Shown in pieces: positions 1-12,900 of a stretch of 64,000 nt of DNA. The notes under the pieces were generated by a model. That model searched no databases. It saw only the letters and a list, made by a program, of their open reading frames with translations, and was not told the DNA's origin. Position numbers and translations under genes: made by a program. Positions within the stretch are counted from its first letter, which is position 1, and each line of letters starts with the position of its first letter. The stretch lies in NCBI GenBank assembly GCA_016785225.1, contig JAFBJZ010000377.1:1426001-1490000 (forward strand), written 5' to 3'. Source of the stretch: Psettodes erumei (lineage: Eukaryota; Chordata; Actinopteri; Pleuronectiformes; Psettodidae).

Positions 1-888
1 TTCAGTGCAGCAGAATGCTGTAAAATTCCAGATATGATCATATTAGCATGATATGCTTCTGTGGAATGGTCCATAAACAGTCGTCTTGACGTGTTGCCCA
101 GTTATTGCATCACATAGTTCTATGGTTGTGAAAGCTGCCGCTTAAAAGTCGCATGAGTGACGCTGATCGGTGTCGGGGATCAAACATCCTGCCCGCGTAA
201 AATTTGGGCCAGACATTATTTAGCCCGTGCATATTGCACACAAAAGTTACACTAAGACACGCAGGCCAGACCTGGCAGCACAGGGTCTTCTGGACAATAA
301 TCTGGAGTTGTTTTTTTTATAATTCATCTATCCAGTAAACTGGTCAATCCTGTGAATGCGATGATATGGTTTCATCAAAGTCCTGTTTCCCATGATACGA
401 ATATAAGAAACCATGGTGGGGAAAACATTCAGTATTTTATTCCAAATTTAGGTATATATGAAGTTGAAAGATGTGTAATCAGCCAGACATATACTCAGTA
501 TGGTAGGTTTTTTATTGTACAGTTTACCCTCCACCCCCATGTTGATGAAACCACAAAGTGACAGAATATGACCTCAGTGTCCTAAAGTGGAGGTTTAACC
601 CTTTGGTTGAAGCAACGCCCCATCCCTGGGGAACACCTCTCAGTCTGAGTCATGCGGGTTCTGGGTGTCTCGACAGGGAGAGCAAGACACAGGGACATGC
701 GATCCCATCTGTCCACCCTTTCAGGCGTTCCATTCTGAACTGCAATGTCCAGGTCCTCCGTAGTCATCACGCTTTGTAGGACTGCTAATTAAAATGCTGA
801 TGACTGAAGAGGCTGCCTGCACTCAAAAGTAACTAAGCACTTTTGGGTTAACGATTCATGAAATTGCAGTAGGAGTAGGACGTGATGG

Positions 889-910
889 AGCGAGCGCTCG
901 CTGCGATCGC
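889..910. other. Adjacent CpG-rich palindromes
   Basis: Positions 889-902 read AGCGAGCGCTCGCT, a perfect 14-base palindrome. It is followed directly by GCGATCGC at 903-910, a perfect 8-base palindrome. The surrounding sequence is not CpG-rich, so the pair stands out. No known binding site is assigned. Confidence 0.5.
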
Positions 911-1940
911 TGATGGATTTCTCCTGAAGACAGTCGCCAGCAGCCGCCCGAACTGCATATTTTCTTTTTAATTCCATGAAGCATGAGAACAGAAAAGCAG
1001 CTCCTCCTTAAAGAAATGAACAGAACCTCACATAGATCGTTTCTTCCTCCCTCCCTCTCTCTGCATCATTAAAGGATTGTTTGCATCGCCCAGGATATTT
1101 GAGTAACCCCCACCAGCTCAGCTCAACATCTCAAAGTCAGCGCCTTGGCTCGGAAAGAAGAAAAAAAACATGTTCCCATAGCTCTCCCACGTCAGCACAA
1201 AGGCATGTTTGACTGGGCTGCTGCCAGTGTGAGGCGTACAAGGAACAGCACTGCTGGGAGAAATCTAAGATCCTGCACTTTACACCAAGAGCTATTGTCC
1301 CCCCACCACCACCTCCCTCCTCCTCCTTCATCATGTCATGGCTGCTCATTCTTCTTCTCTCGTCGTTCAATGTGCGGTGGCGTTATTTTTTTTGTTTTTT
1401 TATCTCACTTGCCATGTGAAATGGGATTGTATCATCCCGTCAGAACCAGCTCGCATCAGTCTGTGGTTGCAGAGCTCGACGCGCATGCTTGCCAAGAAGC
1501 TATCAAATCTATAACACCACAGGCAGATTTGTAATTGTCCTGTTTTGGTTTGGCTTTTTTTTTGTATTTTGTGTCTTCGCCTGTGAGAAGCGATCAAGAC
1601 ACATAAATCAACCCCGACAGTTGCGTCAGAAGCTTTTTGATCGTCTCACAGACTTGTCCTGCCGCCTGGAGCGGAGCGGAGCTTGCCCTTCTGAACTCTC
1701 TGAGTTAATGCTGTACTTCAGTAACCCATCCTGCAGTCCTCCAGAAGTTTACAGCGGCGCAGAACACATTGAGCTAATGAAATGATGCACACATGGTCCC
1801 AATAGCTTTGGAATTAAAACAGTGGAGGAGGGAGGGCAGGAGGTTACTCCAGCAGTTTAGAAGAATGAGCTGTTTGTAAAGTGGCTTCCAGTGAATGAAG
1901 AGGAAACATTTAGGGCGGTGTAATGACCTGTTTGTATTGG

Positions 1941-1975
1941 ATTACTACTACTATTACTACCACTACTACTACTGC
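1941..1975. repeat. Imperfect (ACT)n microsatellite
   Basis: About eleven trinucleotide units of ACT/CTA type with a few interruptions, ending in CTGCTG. The apparent poly-valine and poly-threonine open frames over it are artefacts of the repeat. Confidence 0.8.
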
Positions 1976-2545
1976 TGCGGCAGGCAGGGGACTGGAGGAC
2001 CCTGTTGAGAGCGAGCAGGAGGTGCACACAGCTGAACCTGGTGCCGCTGCTGTTTTCACACAGTCAGAGGCAGAATGCAGAATGCAAGTGAAAAGTAGAC
2101 TGTGAATATTCTCATTTGCCCAGGTCATGGTTAGCTCAAGGAAATTTTAATCGAAATCAACTGGACTTACTTTGTAGGTGAAAAGTCAAGCGTGTCAAAG
2201 TGGGACTAGTATTTAATAGTTCTTATTTGACTTTAGACTAAGTGTAGTTCTGAGTTTGATATCAAAATTAAAAAGTAGAGTACAGTGAACTTTAATAAAT
2301 TACTTTAAAAAATACTGCCCAACAAAAGTCTGGCTTCTTGACATTGTTTTAGACCAGTGATTGGATTTTACTTTAAACTGTCAAGTTGAGGTTTAGCTTC
2401 ATTGTCATTTACAGTGTATGTTTTCAAATGTACCTTACATGGAAATGAAATGTTGTTCCTTGTAGGTCAAATTGATTATGACATCACTTAATATACTTCA
2501 GTGTTTTTACATGGCTTCACTCTGCCACTGAACTCTGACAATAAA

Positions 2546-3320
2546 TTTGGCATTTCCAAAAAATGTGTCAGAATTTTAAAGTCAGATTTTATCAGACTTT
2601 ATATTCATTGTATTATGTTAAATTCACAGTTGAATTCAAGTTTGAATTTGGAATTTTTTATTTTCTAAAAATGATTCTAGGAATTCTGAAATAAATCTCA
2701 ATAATAGCTCAGAATTCTCAGGATAATCTCAGAATTCAGGTATTAAATTAATAATTACAGATCTCATTTTCTGAAAATGTATGGATTTCAGAAATTCTTC
2801 TTCCCCCGTTTTTTTTTTAAAATAAATTAATATTCTGGTGAAAAGGGGAAAAAACTTGTTATTTTTGACTTTCTGAATTTTGAGAATTGACTTCAGATTA
2901 ATTTTTTCTTCCAGTGTTGATTTCAGATTATCAGAATTTTAAGAAGTGACTTAAATCTACAGTAAGCAGTCTTTCATAATTCACGGAATTCTGACGTCTT
3001 TGGATTGTATTAGTTTTGAAGTGACCTGAAGTTAACATCAATATTTTTCCTGAAAATTTTTGACTTGAATTCTCTGAATTCTAGATTCAAGATTCTCACA
3101 TCTGACTGAATGGAAGTTGTTGGATATCAAATATTGAAGGAAACAATAACTAAAATCTTGGAGAAAGGAACAGCTGTGGCTTGATAGTCGGAAATAAAAC
3201 TTTAATTCAACAGTCATATTTCAGCTGGTTTTTGTTTCTGAGAATTAACTTGATTTCATGTCAGTTCTTTCAGTGTTGCTTCAGGATTCACAAATGAAAG
3301 TAAATATTCTCATTTCCTTA
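2546..3320. repeat. Degenerate TCAGAATTCTGA-type repeat field
   Basis: This AT-rich stretch is filled with diverged, irregularly spaced copies of a palindromic motif around TCAGAATTCTGA. Examples include CTCAGAATTCTCAG near 2710, CTCAGAATTCAG near 2730, and GGAATTCTGAC, GAATTCTCTGAATTCT and CAGAATTTT elsewhere. I recall similar 'cagaattctgaga' satellite-like arrays in percomorph genomes, but the family name is not known to me. Copies are too decayed to give a clean period by eye. No coding potential is visible. Confidence 0.65.
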
Positions 3321-3832
3321 TCAGAATGAATTTTGACACTCAAACCATTTATACAGTACAGTTATCGTCGGTACATGTTTGCGTTTGGGACACTTTGCTT
3401 GATAATAATAGCTTGTGTGACTGTGGCATGTGCTCCACTTGTTTCTGAGAACAAACATGTCGTCTTTGAGTCCCGCTGACTTTGTTTTAGTGTTTTCCAG
3501 GCGTGTGAATGACATGTGTGCAGGCAGTCAATGGGAGAAGTGCTTTCCCTGTGTGTGGACATTCTCCTTGGAAACAGCAATGCTGCCATTATCACAGCAC
3601 ATAAACAGGGCACCTCCTCCATATATTAATGGTGTTTTTTCTTAAGGTTTCTGGTTTATTCATAGTAAACACTGCTGTCTGTGTCGTCCCCTGAGCCCAA
3701 CCCCCCTGCTGCCGCTATACAAACGATATGCAAACCATATCAAATTGGAGCAGTAAGGTGCTGTAGACAGAGTGTCTCTGGGTTTAGGCCTCTCTTCATG
3801 CCCCTCTTGTCCTGCAGTTTTCTCTCTGTAGC

Positions 3833-3842
3833 TGCTGAGTCA
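3833..3842 (+). promoter_or_regulatory. Exact TGCTGAGTCA (T-MARE/BACH-type) site
   Basis: The ten bases TGCTGAGTCA match the asymmetric core of the TRE-type MAF recognition element bound by BACH-small MAF heterodimers and by NRF2 or AP-1 family dimers. It sits about 45 kb upstream of the bach2 start codon. Function is inferred from the motif only. Confidence 0.4.
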
Positions 3843-5908
3843 CATAAAGTGGATGCTCCCACTGACCAGAGAGCAGCCAGTGTTGCTCTGCTACCTCAAC
3901 CTGGTCTCATGCACAGTCTCTGCCTTTTCATGTGCTATAATCTTCTTTGTGTTACTTGTTAATTTTTTTCTTAGAGTTCCAGGTTAGTTTAATCTCTGCA
4001 GAATAATTTTTGTTGACAGGATGATCTCACATTAAGATCCTTTTAGTAGCTGATCTGCTTTAGCGTTGCCAAGGTCCAGACTGAGCTTAAAAACTCAACA
4101 TTGAACGTGTCATGGAGGAGAAGTCCTTAAAATGCTCAGGAAAAAAGAAATTAGCTCACAACAATCTGCACATCTGCGCGATGAGGATCATGTGATGTGA
4201 TCGAAAGCTCCACAACTGCTACTTAACTGACCAGGAGGTGTGACTGGCTTTTGATTGCTGTTTCCAAAGTCTTTACTGAATCCCAGCCAAATATTGAGCA
4301 TTTTATTTATCAATGTTACAATTGCATCACTTTTTTCTAAAATGAAAAGGACAATAATTATTAAAAAGGGGTAAATTATTCTGTATTTAATTAAAGAAAT
4401 CACATTTTGGTAATGAGTTTGTGAGTTTATTCTGCATCTGGGTTCAGAGCTTCATCCACATACCATAAATAACATTATTATATTGAAATTCTATAAGGAT
4501 ATAGGACAGGATGTGTTTCAGACAAGTGAAGGTGTAGGTTAGACAGCTAAAGCCATAAGAAATATGTTTGGAAGATCCAGAATCGGCATCACAATGTCTT
4601 CATTTGTTTCCTGGTTGAATATGCCACCAAATGTCATTAAAAAGTTATATATTCTACACACTAATATACATACAAACACAAGTGAAAATATGAGTGAGAT
4701 GATAAAACTGCACAAAGGAAGAGTGAAGTAAGTAGAAGATGGACGTGTCATTTAGTCAAAACATGCACGTGTTTCCGTTTTGTTAGTTAGAAAAAACATT
4801 TCTATAAGTAGAAGTAGCATAAGCGTCAAAATAGCAAGACGTCTGGAAATGACGTTAGAGTAAAAAGTGTTAGTTTCGACATGCCCCCCCCGGCCCAGGC
4901 AGAAGAATGCCGTTCTGTGCTCCTCCATCTGAAGTGTGAGGTCATATCCTGATGTGTGACACCCTTTTGTTCTGTTCACTGACATTGCAGTGCACACAGC
5001 AGCGAAGAGCTCGCCCGTCGCTGCCGTCATCGCGGTTTTCTCCCTCTTCATCACACGGCGAGCGAGGGTGAAGAGTTTGGGCTGTAAAGCAGTGGTTTGT
5101 GTTTACACTCAGAGCCCAGACTGACGCTGCAGTAAGGAGCGGGTGTTCAGGTGTGATGGATATGCCTCTGTATGTCACTAATCTTTTTTAATCTACTTTT
5201 CTGGTTTTAACAAAGACTTGCGGTCTGAAGACCGCATACAAAAACATAAGTCACTTTTTAAAAATGATTTTGCCCTAATTTGGCAGTTGACAGCCTGTAT
5301 AACATGCAGCACATGTCCCCTGCGTGGCCAGCAATCAGACGTATGGATGTTGCGGTCCTGTGGTCTCCACCGGAACCATTAGGTCACCAGACACTCGCTT
5401 TTAGATTGTTATTCCCTTCAAGTATTGACATCAGCCCACATCTTATTGTCGCTCGTTCCCTGAGTTTCCCGATGAGTCTCAAATGTTGACAATATTGCGC
5501 TGCAGTCGTGGAACATAGAGCAGAGCAGTATTAGAATTTAATTAGCGCGTCATTAAGCAGTATCTTTGCGTGAACTGTGCTGAGCGAGCGAAGAGCGAAA
5601 ATGCAGAAGGAGGTCAAGCTCATCTATTAGGCTTGGCTTTTGAATATATTTAATTTTTTTTGGGGGGGGGATTTAGTTGCTTTTATCCTTGCGTGACATA
5701 TACTTCAGTGATAATTGGATCTTTAAGCACTTAAACTATCACTTTCAGAACATTTGATTTCCTCACTTCCTGTGCAGGACTACACCTGTGGTTACAATGG
5801 CTCTGTAGTCACTGGCTGTAATCTAAACCAGGCCAAATGAAGCTAGTTCCCATCTCACTAGAGGGCTCGATGTTTCCTGCCAAGGTCATTTCTGCCCCCC
5901 GCCCCCAC

Positions 5909-5926
5909 CTCTCTCTCTCTCTCTCT
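5909..5926. repeat. (CT)n microsatellite
   Basis: About nine CT dinucleotides following a C-rich tract. Confidence 0.8.
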
Positions 5927-7267
5927 GTCCTGCGGGTCGATGGGAAAGAGAAGTCGAGCACGGTGGAAGGTATTTCAAACAATCAGCGGATTCCTGATAC
6001 AGGGAATGAGATCATTCTTCTGAGGGAGGGGAGGGGAGCTGGAATGACCCCCGCGGCAGGACGTCGCTGTCCGTCCGCCAGAGCCGCCGATCGGCAGCAG
6101 CTCCTCCCTGGGTGGATTTGTTTGTGCTGCTCTACACATTAGAGACAGACCTGGCAAAGACCAAACACCCCCGTTGTATATGCGAGACATGTTAACATGA
6201 AACTCCAACATCGATGGAGTATAAATAGAAAATAATAAGCGATGCTACTCTGAGGTCGGCATAAACAAAGTGCCGTGCAGGGAGCAGCCATTGATCACTG
6301 AGCGCGCTCAGAAGCTTGAACTCCTGTTTGTTTTGCGAGCTCACATACCAGACGCGGCACCGAGGAGCGCTCCTGCCGCACACATCGTCGTCGCAGCCCG
6401 TCTTGAACTTGTCAATTACACAAGATCGTGAACTCGGCTGCGCTGCGTGACTCTTTACAGCGACAGTTCACTCAAAGTGCAACCAAACATGTTGCTTCAC
6501 TTTAAGACTGTATGGGATCTGACCGTGCCCTCAGGGCTGCATCATGAGTTGTTTTTTCATCAAAATTACAATTTCTACCTCCTAACAACTGCAAATTTAC
6601 TTTGTTATTTCCACGAGCCTGCCATATGAATGAGCAGCAGTTGGCAAACAGTGAAGAGTGCTTGACATTTTCCAAGGTGATATTTGAATTAAGATTTCCA
6701 AGATTCAGGGCTTTGGAGCCTGAAGCCGCTAAAGTGCAAGTGCAAGTTTTACGGTGAACTGTTCTGTTTCACCTTCGGGAAGAAAGGGTTCTGTTTCCTG
6801 CAGCTTTCAGCAGCATGCGTCACGTTGACCCGATTCCTTTCGCATTCCAACCAAATTAGTTGGTTTGTTTAATGCTTTACAGGATGGGGCTGGAGCTCAA
6901 GTGATCAAAAATAATTGCAGTTTAGATATGGACAGCAGTCAATAGTATTTTAAATTAATTGTAGATGTGTGAATAGAAAATGAAAAACAGCAGCGCAAAT
7001 AATTATCTGTCCAGTGTAGAATTTATGACACATAACCACAATCTAGATACGTATCTCTGAGCGTGGTTAAAGAAAAATCTATCTGCATGGCTTGATACCA
7101 GCGTGAAAAGCTCTAATTTGGGTGTGCCCGCCCTCGAACGAGTGGCAGTTTTGCAGTAAACCAAGTCACGTCTCCACCGACGCTGTTGACGCAGTGGAGT
7201 GTAAAAACAGCAAAGCGTGCTCGGCGTGCGGTTTGGCGAAGGAGTGCAGCTGTAAAGTAGTTTGTGT

Positions 7268-7400
7268 CGGGGAGGAGAAGATGAGGGGGAGGGAGGGTGG
7301 GTGGGAGGGAGGGAGGGAGGGAGGGAGGAGGGGGCCTCCTGCGAGACCAGCACAGGTGGCAGGGGGTCTGGCGTAGTGGTGGGAGGGGAGTGGAGGCTGT
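7268..7400 (+). repeat. (GGGA)n purine tract, G-quadruplex-prone
   Basis: Positions 7268-7334 are a nearly pure purine tract built from GGGA and GGGT units with more than ten G-runs of three or more. A weaker G-rich continuation runs to about 7400. The + strand therefore satisfies the usual four-G-run pattern for a G-quadruplex several times over. The glycine/arginine-rich frames across it are repeat artefacts. Confidence 0.8.
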
Positions 7401-9779
7401 GGGCGTGGATGCGCAGTAATGTGCCCACTTCCTGCGCCGAGCCCCCGCGCTGCACTGTAAACCAGTAAGCTTACAACGAGATCAGCAGGATTTGCCGGCG
7501 GTGGCTTCTTGCCATTGCGCAGCAGGCAGCCATAGGTGGAGATCCTGTCTGTGCACTCGAGTGGCCCGCTGTGCCTCGTATTTTTCCTTGTGATGTTGCT
7601 TCTTTTTTTTTTCTCTCTCGCTCGAGCAGGAAAATGAATTAGAAGCAGAAATGCGGCTCTGTCTCGGGCGACACCAAAAAAAACCCAACCCTGTTGTCCT
7701 CCGCGCCAACTGCATTATGGGTCGTTATGTGCGTTTGAAGACTACCTACTGGTTTACAGCTTTTTTACATTTTTTGCCAAAAAGCAGACTGAGCGGTTTG
7801 GCAGACAGAACCCCAGTTTGAGTTCAGCGACATGAATGGATGATGCTGTGTAACGTTCACTGGCAGTGTGTAAAGCTACACAGGTTTCACACGCTCGCAT
7901 CGCCCCAAACACGGCACAACCATCACCCTGGGCGCCAGGTTCAGGGATCTCATGTTGTCAGTGTATATACATATATGTACTATTACCGTCATCTATGTTT
8001 GGATGATGATGATAATATTTGGACTTTGGGCTCCGGAGATACAATTACAAGGACGTACTCCTGCTAATGTGTTGAGCAAGCTGATTGGTTAATCCAAGTC
8101 ATGTTGGGAGGGACGCTCAGAGTGGAAAAAACACATGCATGTACTCTTCTCTGCTTTCTGTTTTGTAACATTATTGTTGTCTCAAAGCATTTGACATAGA
8201 TACACTTTCAGCGCTGCCTCATTATTGTTAGTGTATTGCCAGCCCGTCTGTGTCCAGGCTGGGACATGTCTCAAAGGTCCTTTCAGAAATTCTAAATGTC
8301 TATCCACTGCCAATTAGTGCTGATACAATCAGCCAGTCAATCAATAATCAATGCTCTGAGTTACTGACTTAAACCACAGTCCATTTAAAGCAGAGACTTT
8401 GGTAAATTACAGTAATTGTAATGGTAAAAAAAATAAGCAACAAATTAGGAGATAATGGGAATAATTTTCACTATTTTTAGTTCTATGTGAAGGCAGTTGT
8501 GGAAAAGTTGTGGACTAGAAGTACTTCATTATTATTATATCATAAATCATATCATACAACTTTTAGTTCATGGAATTAATGTCCTGATCAAAATCTGACA
8601 TTAAATCATGTTTTTGTATGTTAGATGAACTGAATGATAGAACGGATTCGAAAGAATCCCAGTTTTTTTTGTCCTGTTCCAATTCCAGTACAGTTTCCAA
8701 TACCATCAAAACCAAAACTACACCTTTTTCAGTAGCTCACTTTGAGGAAACTGAACATCTTTTTCTACAAAGAACCACCTCCCTAATTAAGCACATATTA
8801 GTGCTCTAAAATAAGCATAGGTAAGTGTACTGCATATTTTTTTGTGTCATCTGCGTGCTGTGACTGTGAGTTTAAAAAGCAACTGCCAACAGGAAGGGAA
8901 ACGCTGTTTCCCCCTCATCTTAGACAGAAGAGACACAACCTTTTGCTTTAAGCATTAGTGGCTTTGAGCAAACAGTGTCTCAGGATTATTGGGACAGTGG
9001 TTGTGTGATTAAATGAAGAGTTACAATGCTCAAAAAGGTGCCAGAATAATTTGTTTCTTTCCAATTTGTTTGGTTCTACAGCGCTGAATGGTGAACTGAG
9101 GCAGATAAACAGATACATATTTTCAACAAAACCATGTTTTCCAGTCAGGAGGGAATATTGATGGTTAGGAATACACATTTCCTGTATGTTTTGGGGTCTC
9201 CATTGTGGAATCATTTTTATTAATTTAAAGAAATCATGCTGAATGCAGTAAAACACAGAGAGCTCTAGATTAATATTGAGTAAATAAGGGTCTAAATTTG
9301 AAAAATCTGAAATGATCTGATCAGAGAAACAAGACTGGAGCTTTCACCACTTGACCATTTTCTTTTAAACTTGACGTAGGTGGTGTTGTCAAGGGGCTTT
9401 CCTGTAAAAGATGGGGGGAGGGATTGAGAAACAGGCAAGACGGAGCGAGGGAGTTAGTGAGAGTGGAGATCAATAGTAGTGGGAGCCAGCCATTTAGACG
9501 CATCACAATGGCAGCGCTTCCCTTTCACCCCGCGTGAGGAAGCAGATCGGCTCTCACTCGTGCTCGTGCATCCTCGTATCTGTGTGACAAATGTGCAGCT
9601 GTAAGCACATGTCCGGGGTGAGCTGTCTGATTCTATCAGTTTGGAATGGAAGGGAAGAAAACCAGAGCGGTTTGACTGCTGATTTGAATCAGAAAGTGAA
9701 AGATTTGTTGAAGCACCCTGTTAGTTCAGAGACTGCGGTCAACAGGTCCTCCAACCTAAACAGCCGTAATATATACAGT
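7401..9779. other. Non-coding block, nothing specific seen
   Basis: CpG-moderate at the left end (7400-7730) and AT-rich from about 8300 on. I see no gene, RNA gene or recognisable mobile element. A patch near 8490-8560 vaguely resembles a percomorph repeat but is too diverged to call. Confidence 0.5.
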
Positions 9780-9990
9780 ATGACAATGAGCTTTGTTGTC
9801 ATGGTAACAATAGTATGACCTGTAGGAGAGTATCAGACCTCTGTTGTCATAGTAACAACAATAAACAGGCGGTTAAGCTTGTGGAACTGGCCACAAAACT
9901 AGTTGTTTTGGTAAAGATCACGGTTTGTGTGAAAATAAGGCGGGTCTTCGTCGTCATGGATACAGTAGCGAGCAAGTGGTCACGGTAATG
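9780..9990 (+). repeat. Decayed interspersed repeat (GTTGTCATGGTAAC type)
   Basis: The block includes two near copies of a GTTGTCATGGTAACAA-like motif (about 9796 and 9844). It then has an AAAGATCACGGTTTGTGTGAAAATAA-like section, which is the recognisable body of a dispersed percomorph repeat known to me from memory, not by name. A related opposite-strand fragment occurs near 35541-35650. It has no open frame of its own. Confidence 0.45.
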
Positions 9991-12900
9991 TTCTCCTGTG
10001 TGGCCGTCCAGTGTTTTGTCGACTGTCACAACTGCTGTGACTGCCAGAGATCACCTTACAGTAAACTACAGTAAACTGCGGGTCATGATGGGTCATGATA
10101 AGCTGCTTGCACAGAGGAGGAGAATCCAGTAAAATCTACAAATCATTTTTTTCTCTGTTGGGGTCAGGGGCAGATTAGATTTAGTCAGTGGGACATTGTC
10201 CGGTTTTGTGAATTGTAATGAAAAGAAGAATTTAATAAAGTGACCTTATACCTGTTGCTGCAGTCAGTAAATAAGTTCTGGGCCACATAAGTCAGACAAA
10301 TGAAAATATCCAAAATCCATTTTTTTAAATTTCCTATTTTTAATTTGAGCATAACAAAGCGGGTTTGTACCAGATAATTGAAGAAGCAATGAAAGAAATA
10401 ATTTGAGCTTGGAGCCTGTTCTCAAAATCTGTCTCTGCAGCACTCCTGTGATAGTGGATGAGAAGGAGGGTCTGCCCCCCCCCACGCACCAGCCACCTGC
10501 CAATCATGTATCTGACCCTGCATCTCTCATCTGAGTGGCGGTGATGTAGATGCGTCAGTGTGAGTGCGCCGTGGCTCGTAAATGATCACTAATCACTGTC
10601 GCAGCATGAAGGACAACTCTGTAAGTAGCACCAACCCTCTGCCTTTTTTTGAGTTTCTGTGTGAAAACAGGAGTTTTCTGTTGGCAGGAAGGCTGTTTTT
10701 TATTTTTTCCTGTTGTGGTTAGGCAGTGTGAAGGCGAGGCAAACATTTGTCACAGTGATGCACACAAACAAAAATATCGGGCGGTGCTGTCGTTTGTCTC
10801 TTTCCGTTTAGATCGTGATACTATTTATCCACATTTAAAACATTTTGCAGCAACCGGCATTATTTATTTTTGCTGGAAAACAGCTCGTGGATTCCTTTCT
10901 GTTTTGAAGAAGCGTTCGAGGGCTTAAAAGAAGAAATCCAATTTGATTTTTAAGCAGCCGACTCGAAGGCTGACGGCGTCCTCAAACGAGGAGAGCCAAC
11001 CACACTGTTCGAAACTCATAAATTCTTCTCAAAAGTGCACATTTCCATTTATAACTTACTGTTGCAAAGGAAATCAGGCTTCCTTCTCTGACTTCCTTTG
11101 CAGGTGCTAGAATAGCAGCTGTAGTGTGGACTTAATATTCAATGTTAATTAATCCGACTTTCTCTCACGTGCTTTTAACAAGCCTCGCAGGTATGAACAG
11201 CTCGAAAATAACCAGAGGAAACTTGCAGTTGGAACCCTCCCCCCGTAACGACAGCAGGCACAGACTATCCCGTCGAATTTCAGCTTGTTAGAAAGTGACA
11301 TGTCGCTCACAGATCTCTTTACGGCTGCTCTCACGTGTGTTGCATATGTATATAATGTCAGCGCCCTTATCCCAGGTTTGCTTCAGAGTCTCAGAGCAAA
11401 CACAAAGGCCCTCATTGTGCAGCAGCCGTTGTGGAGTTAAAGTGTCGGTGTGCTGAGCCCCCCAACCCCCACCCTGACCACGTGGGGAGCACTGGCATCT
11501 GTGTGTGACGCCCCTGAGACCGGCTCAGCGTGGATACTTTTACTTTTGGCGGGTTGCGGGTGGCACGCCGCCGCTCTGAAAGTCTTGACTGCGAGAGATC
11601 AATATGTATCTGATCTGGGTTGGTTTTGACAGGCCCCCCTGTACTTTGCTCCAGCTTTAACGTGAGTGCTGGATGGTGCCACGTGTGGGTGGTGGCACCC
11701 GTTTCTTTCTTTCTTCTGAGAAATCCAAAAAGCTTTTCGATTAATATGCACAGCAGCTGATGTCAGCTTACCTGTACACAGAAAATTAGAATTCACGTTT
11801 ATTATTCCTATTTTTTTTTCCAAGGTTGTATAAATGTTTTAGTTCAGTCTCTTCATGGTCTTTAATTTTCTTGATTATTCTACCCGGAGGTGTAAGAAAT
11901 GTCTCAAACATGAAGCTAAAATCCCCAATGATTGCTGCTTCTTGTTCCTGCTCAGGTAAACAACAGGACTTTTCATTTTTATGTTTCTTGCGTTTCCCAC
12001 GTCCCTCCAGGCTTTCCCCCCGTCTTCTCTACGACATGCGGTTGCAGTAGCAGGAGCTCTGTGAACCTCCCGCCCTCTAAATCCAGACTGAGCGTTTCAC
12101 CAGTGTGTGTGTTTTACAAAGCGCTAGCAATCCAAGCACATCATTCACACATGGCCCATGTCTGGAGGTTTAAGTGCCGGCGCTGGTTGCCCGGGGTTCG
12201 TCCCAGGCCCCTCTGAAGTATCCGCGCTCCGCTCAACGAGCCCTGTCTGCTTCCCATGATGCACCTCCTCCCCATCTCCGGCCCGGGCCGAGGCAGTGAA
12301 GGAGGCCATTGTTCCCCGTCACTGTGAGGCATGTCGCATGCACTTATGACACAGAGTGGGAGAAATTATTCCCATTATATCCTCGGAATGCCTTTGAATC
12401 AATCAATTCTGTATGAATAAGTGGTGCTCTTTAGTGGAGTGACAAACACCCTTCAGTCACAAATGTGGCTGTTTACACATTTGAAAGAAAGGGGACGCAA
12501 AGTGTAGCAGTGTGTAAAAAGTCGCGTAAAGGAGCAGAGAGACAGCGTGAATTTTTGAAATGCAAAAGAAACACCTCGTTTTATGCTAATTTCCTTCCTG
12601 GTTGGCGGAAGAGAGACCACCTCCAGGGCCTGATTCAGACGTCTGATCCCCTCAGAGGAGCAGTCTGTTAACAAGTGGCTTTCAGGACTTCTCTCCCCTA
12701 AATCCTCTCTTTTCTCTCCGAGCTCTGATTGATGTGCAGCGCACCACAGCTGGAAAACCTCGCAGCTTCTCTCACGGATTTTTCCGGCCTGATGTAATGT
12801 TTTGATGATCTCGGCGTGGTGCGCTGTGTGCAGCGACATCAAAACAAAAGAAATGTCCTCCCCCCTGAAAAGGTGGGCCGCTCTTGTCTTCTCAGGCAGA

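Larger units (their letters stand above)
1..2545. other. Non-coding block, 5' region of bach2
   Basis: I see no supportable gene. Short open frames here lack domain-like composition and overlap on both strands. The block contains a CpG palindrome pair at 889-910 (listed separately), a pyrimidine-rich patch near 1040-1065 and 1300-1330, and an imperfect ACT/CTA trinucleotide run at 1941-1975. It is most simply part of the long 5' intron or upstream flank of bach2, whose start codon lies 46 kb downstream. That placement is inference, because no upstream exon was proven. Confidence 0.6.
3321..7260. other. Non-coding block with a MARE-type site
   Basis: No gene is supported. The block contains the exact TGCTGAGTCA site at 3833-3842 (listed separately), a T-run followed by a G-run near 5650-5670, and a (CT)n run near 5909-5926. 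The remaining sequence looks like ordinary unique intronic DNA. Short open frames in it have no recognisable domains. Confidence 0.6.

Noticed and set aside
8490..8560. Possible copy of the percomorph repeat seen at 23401-23660
   Set aside because: Only short words match; too diverged to call.
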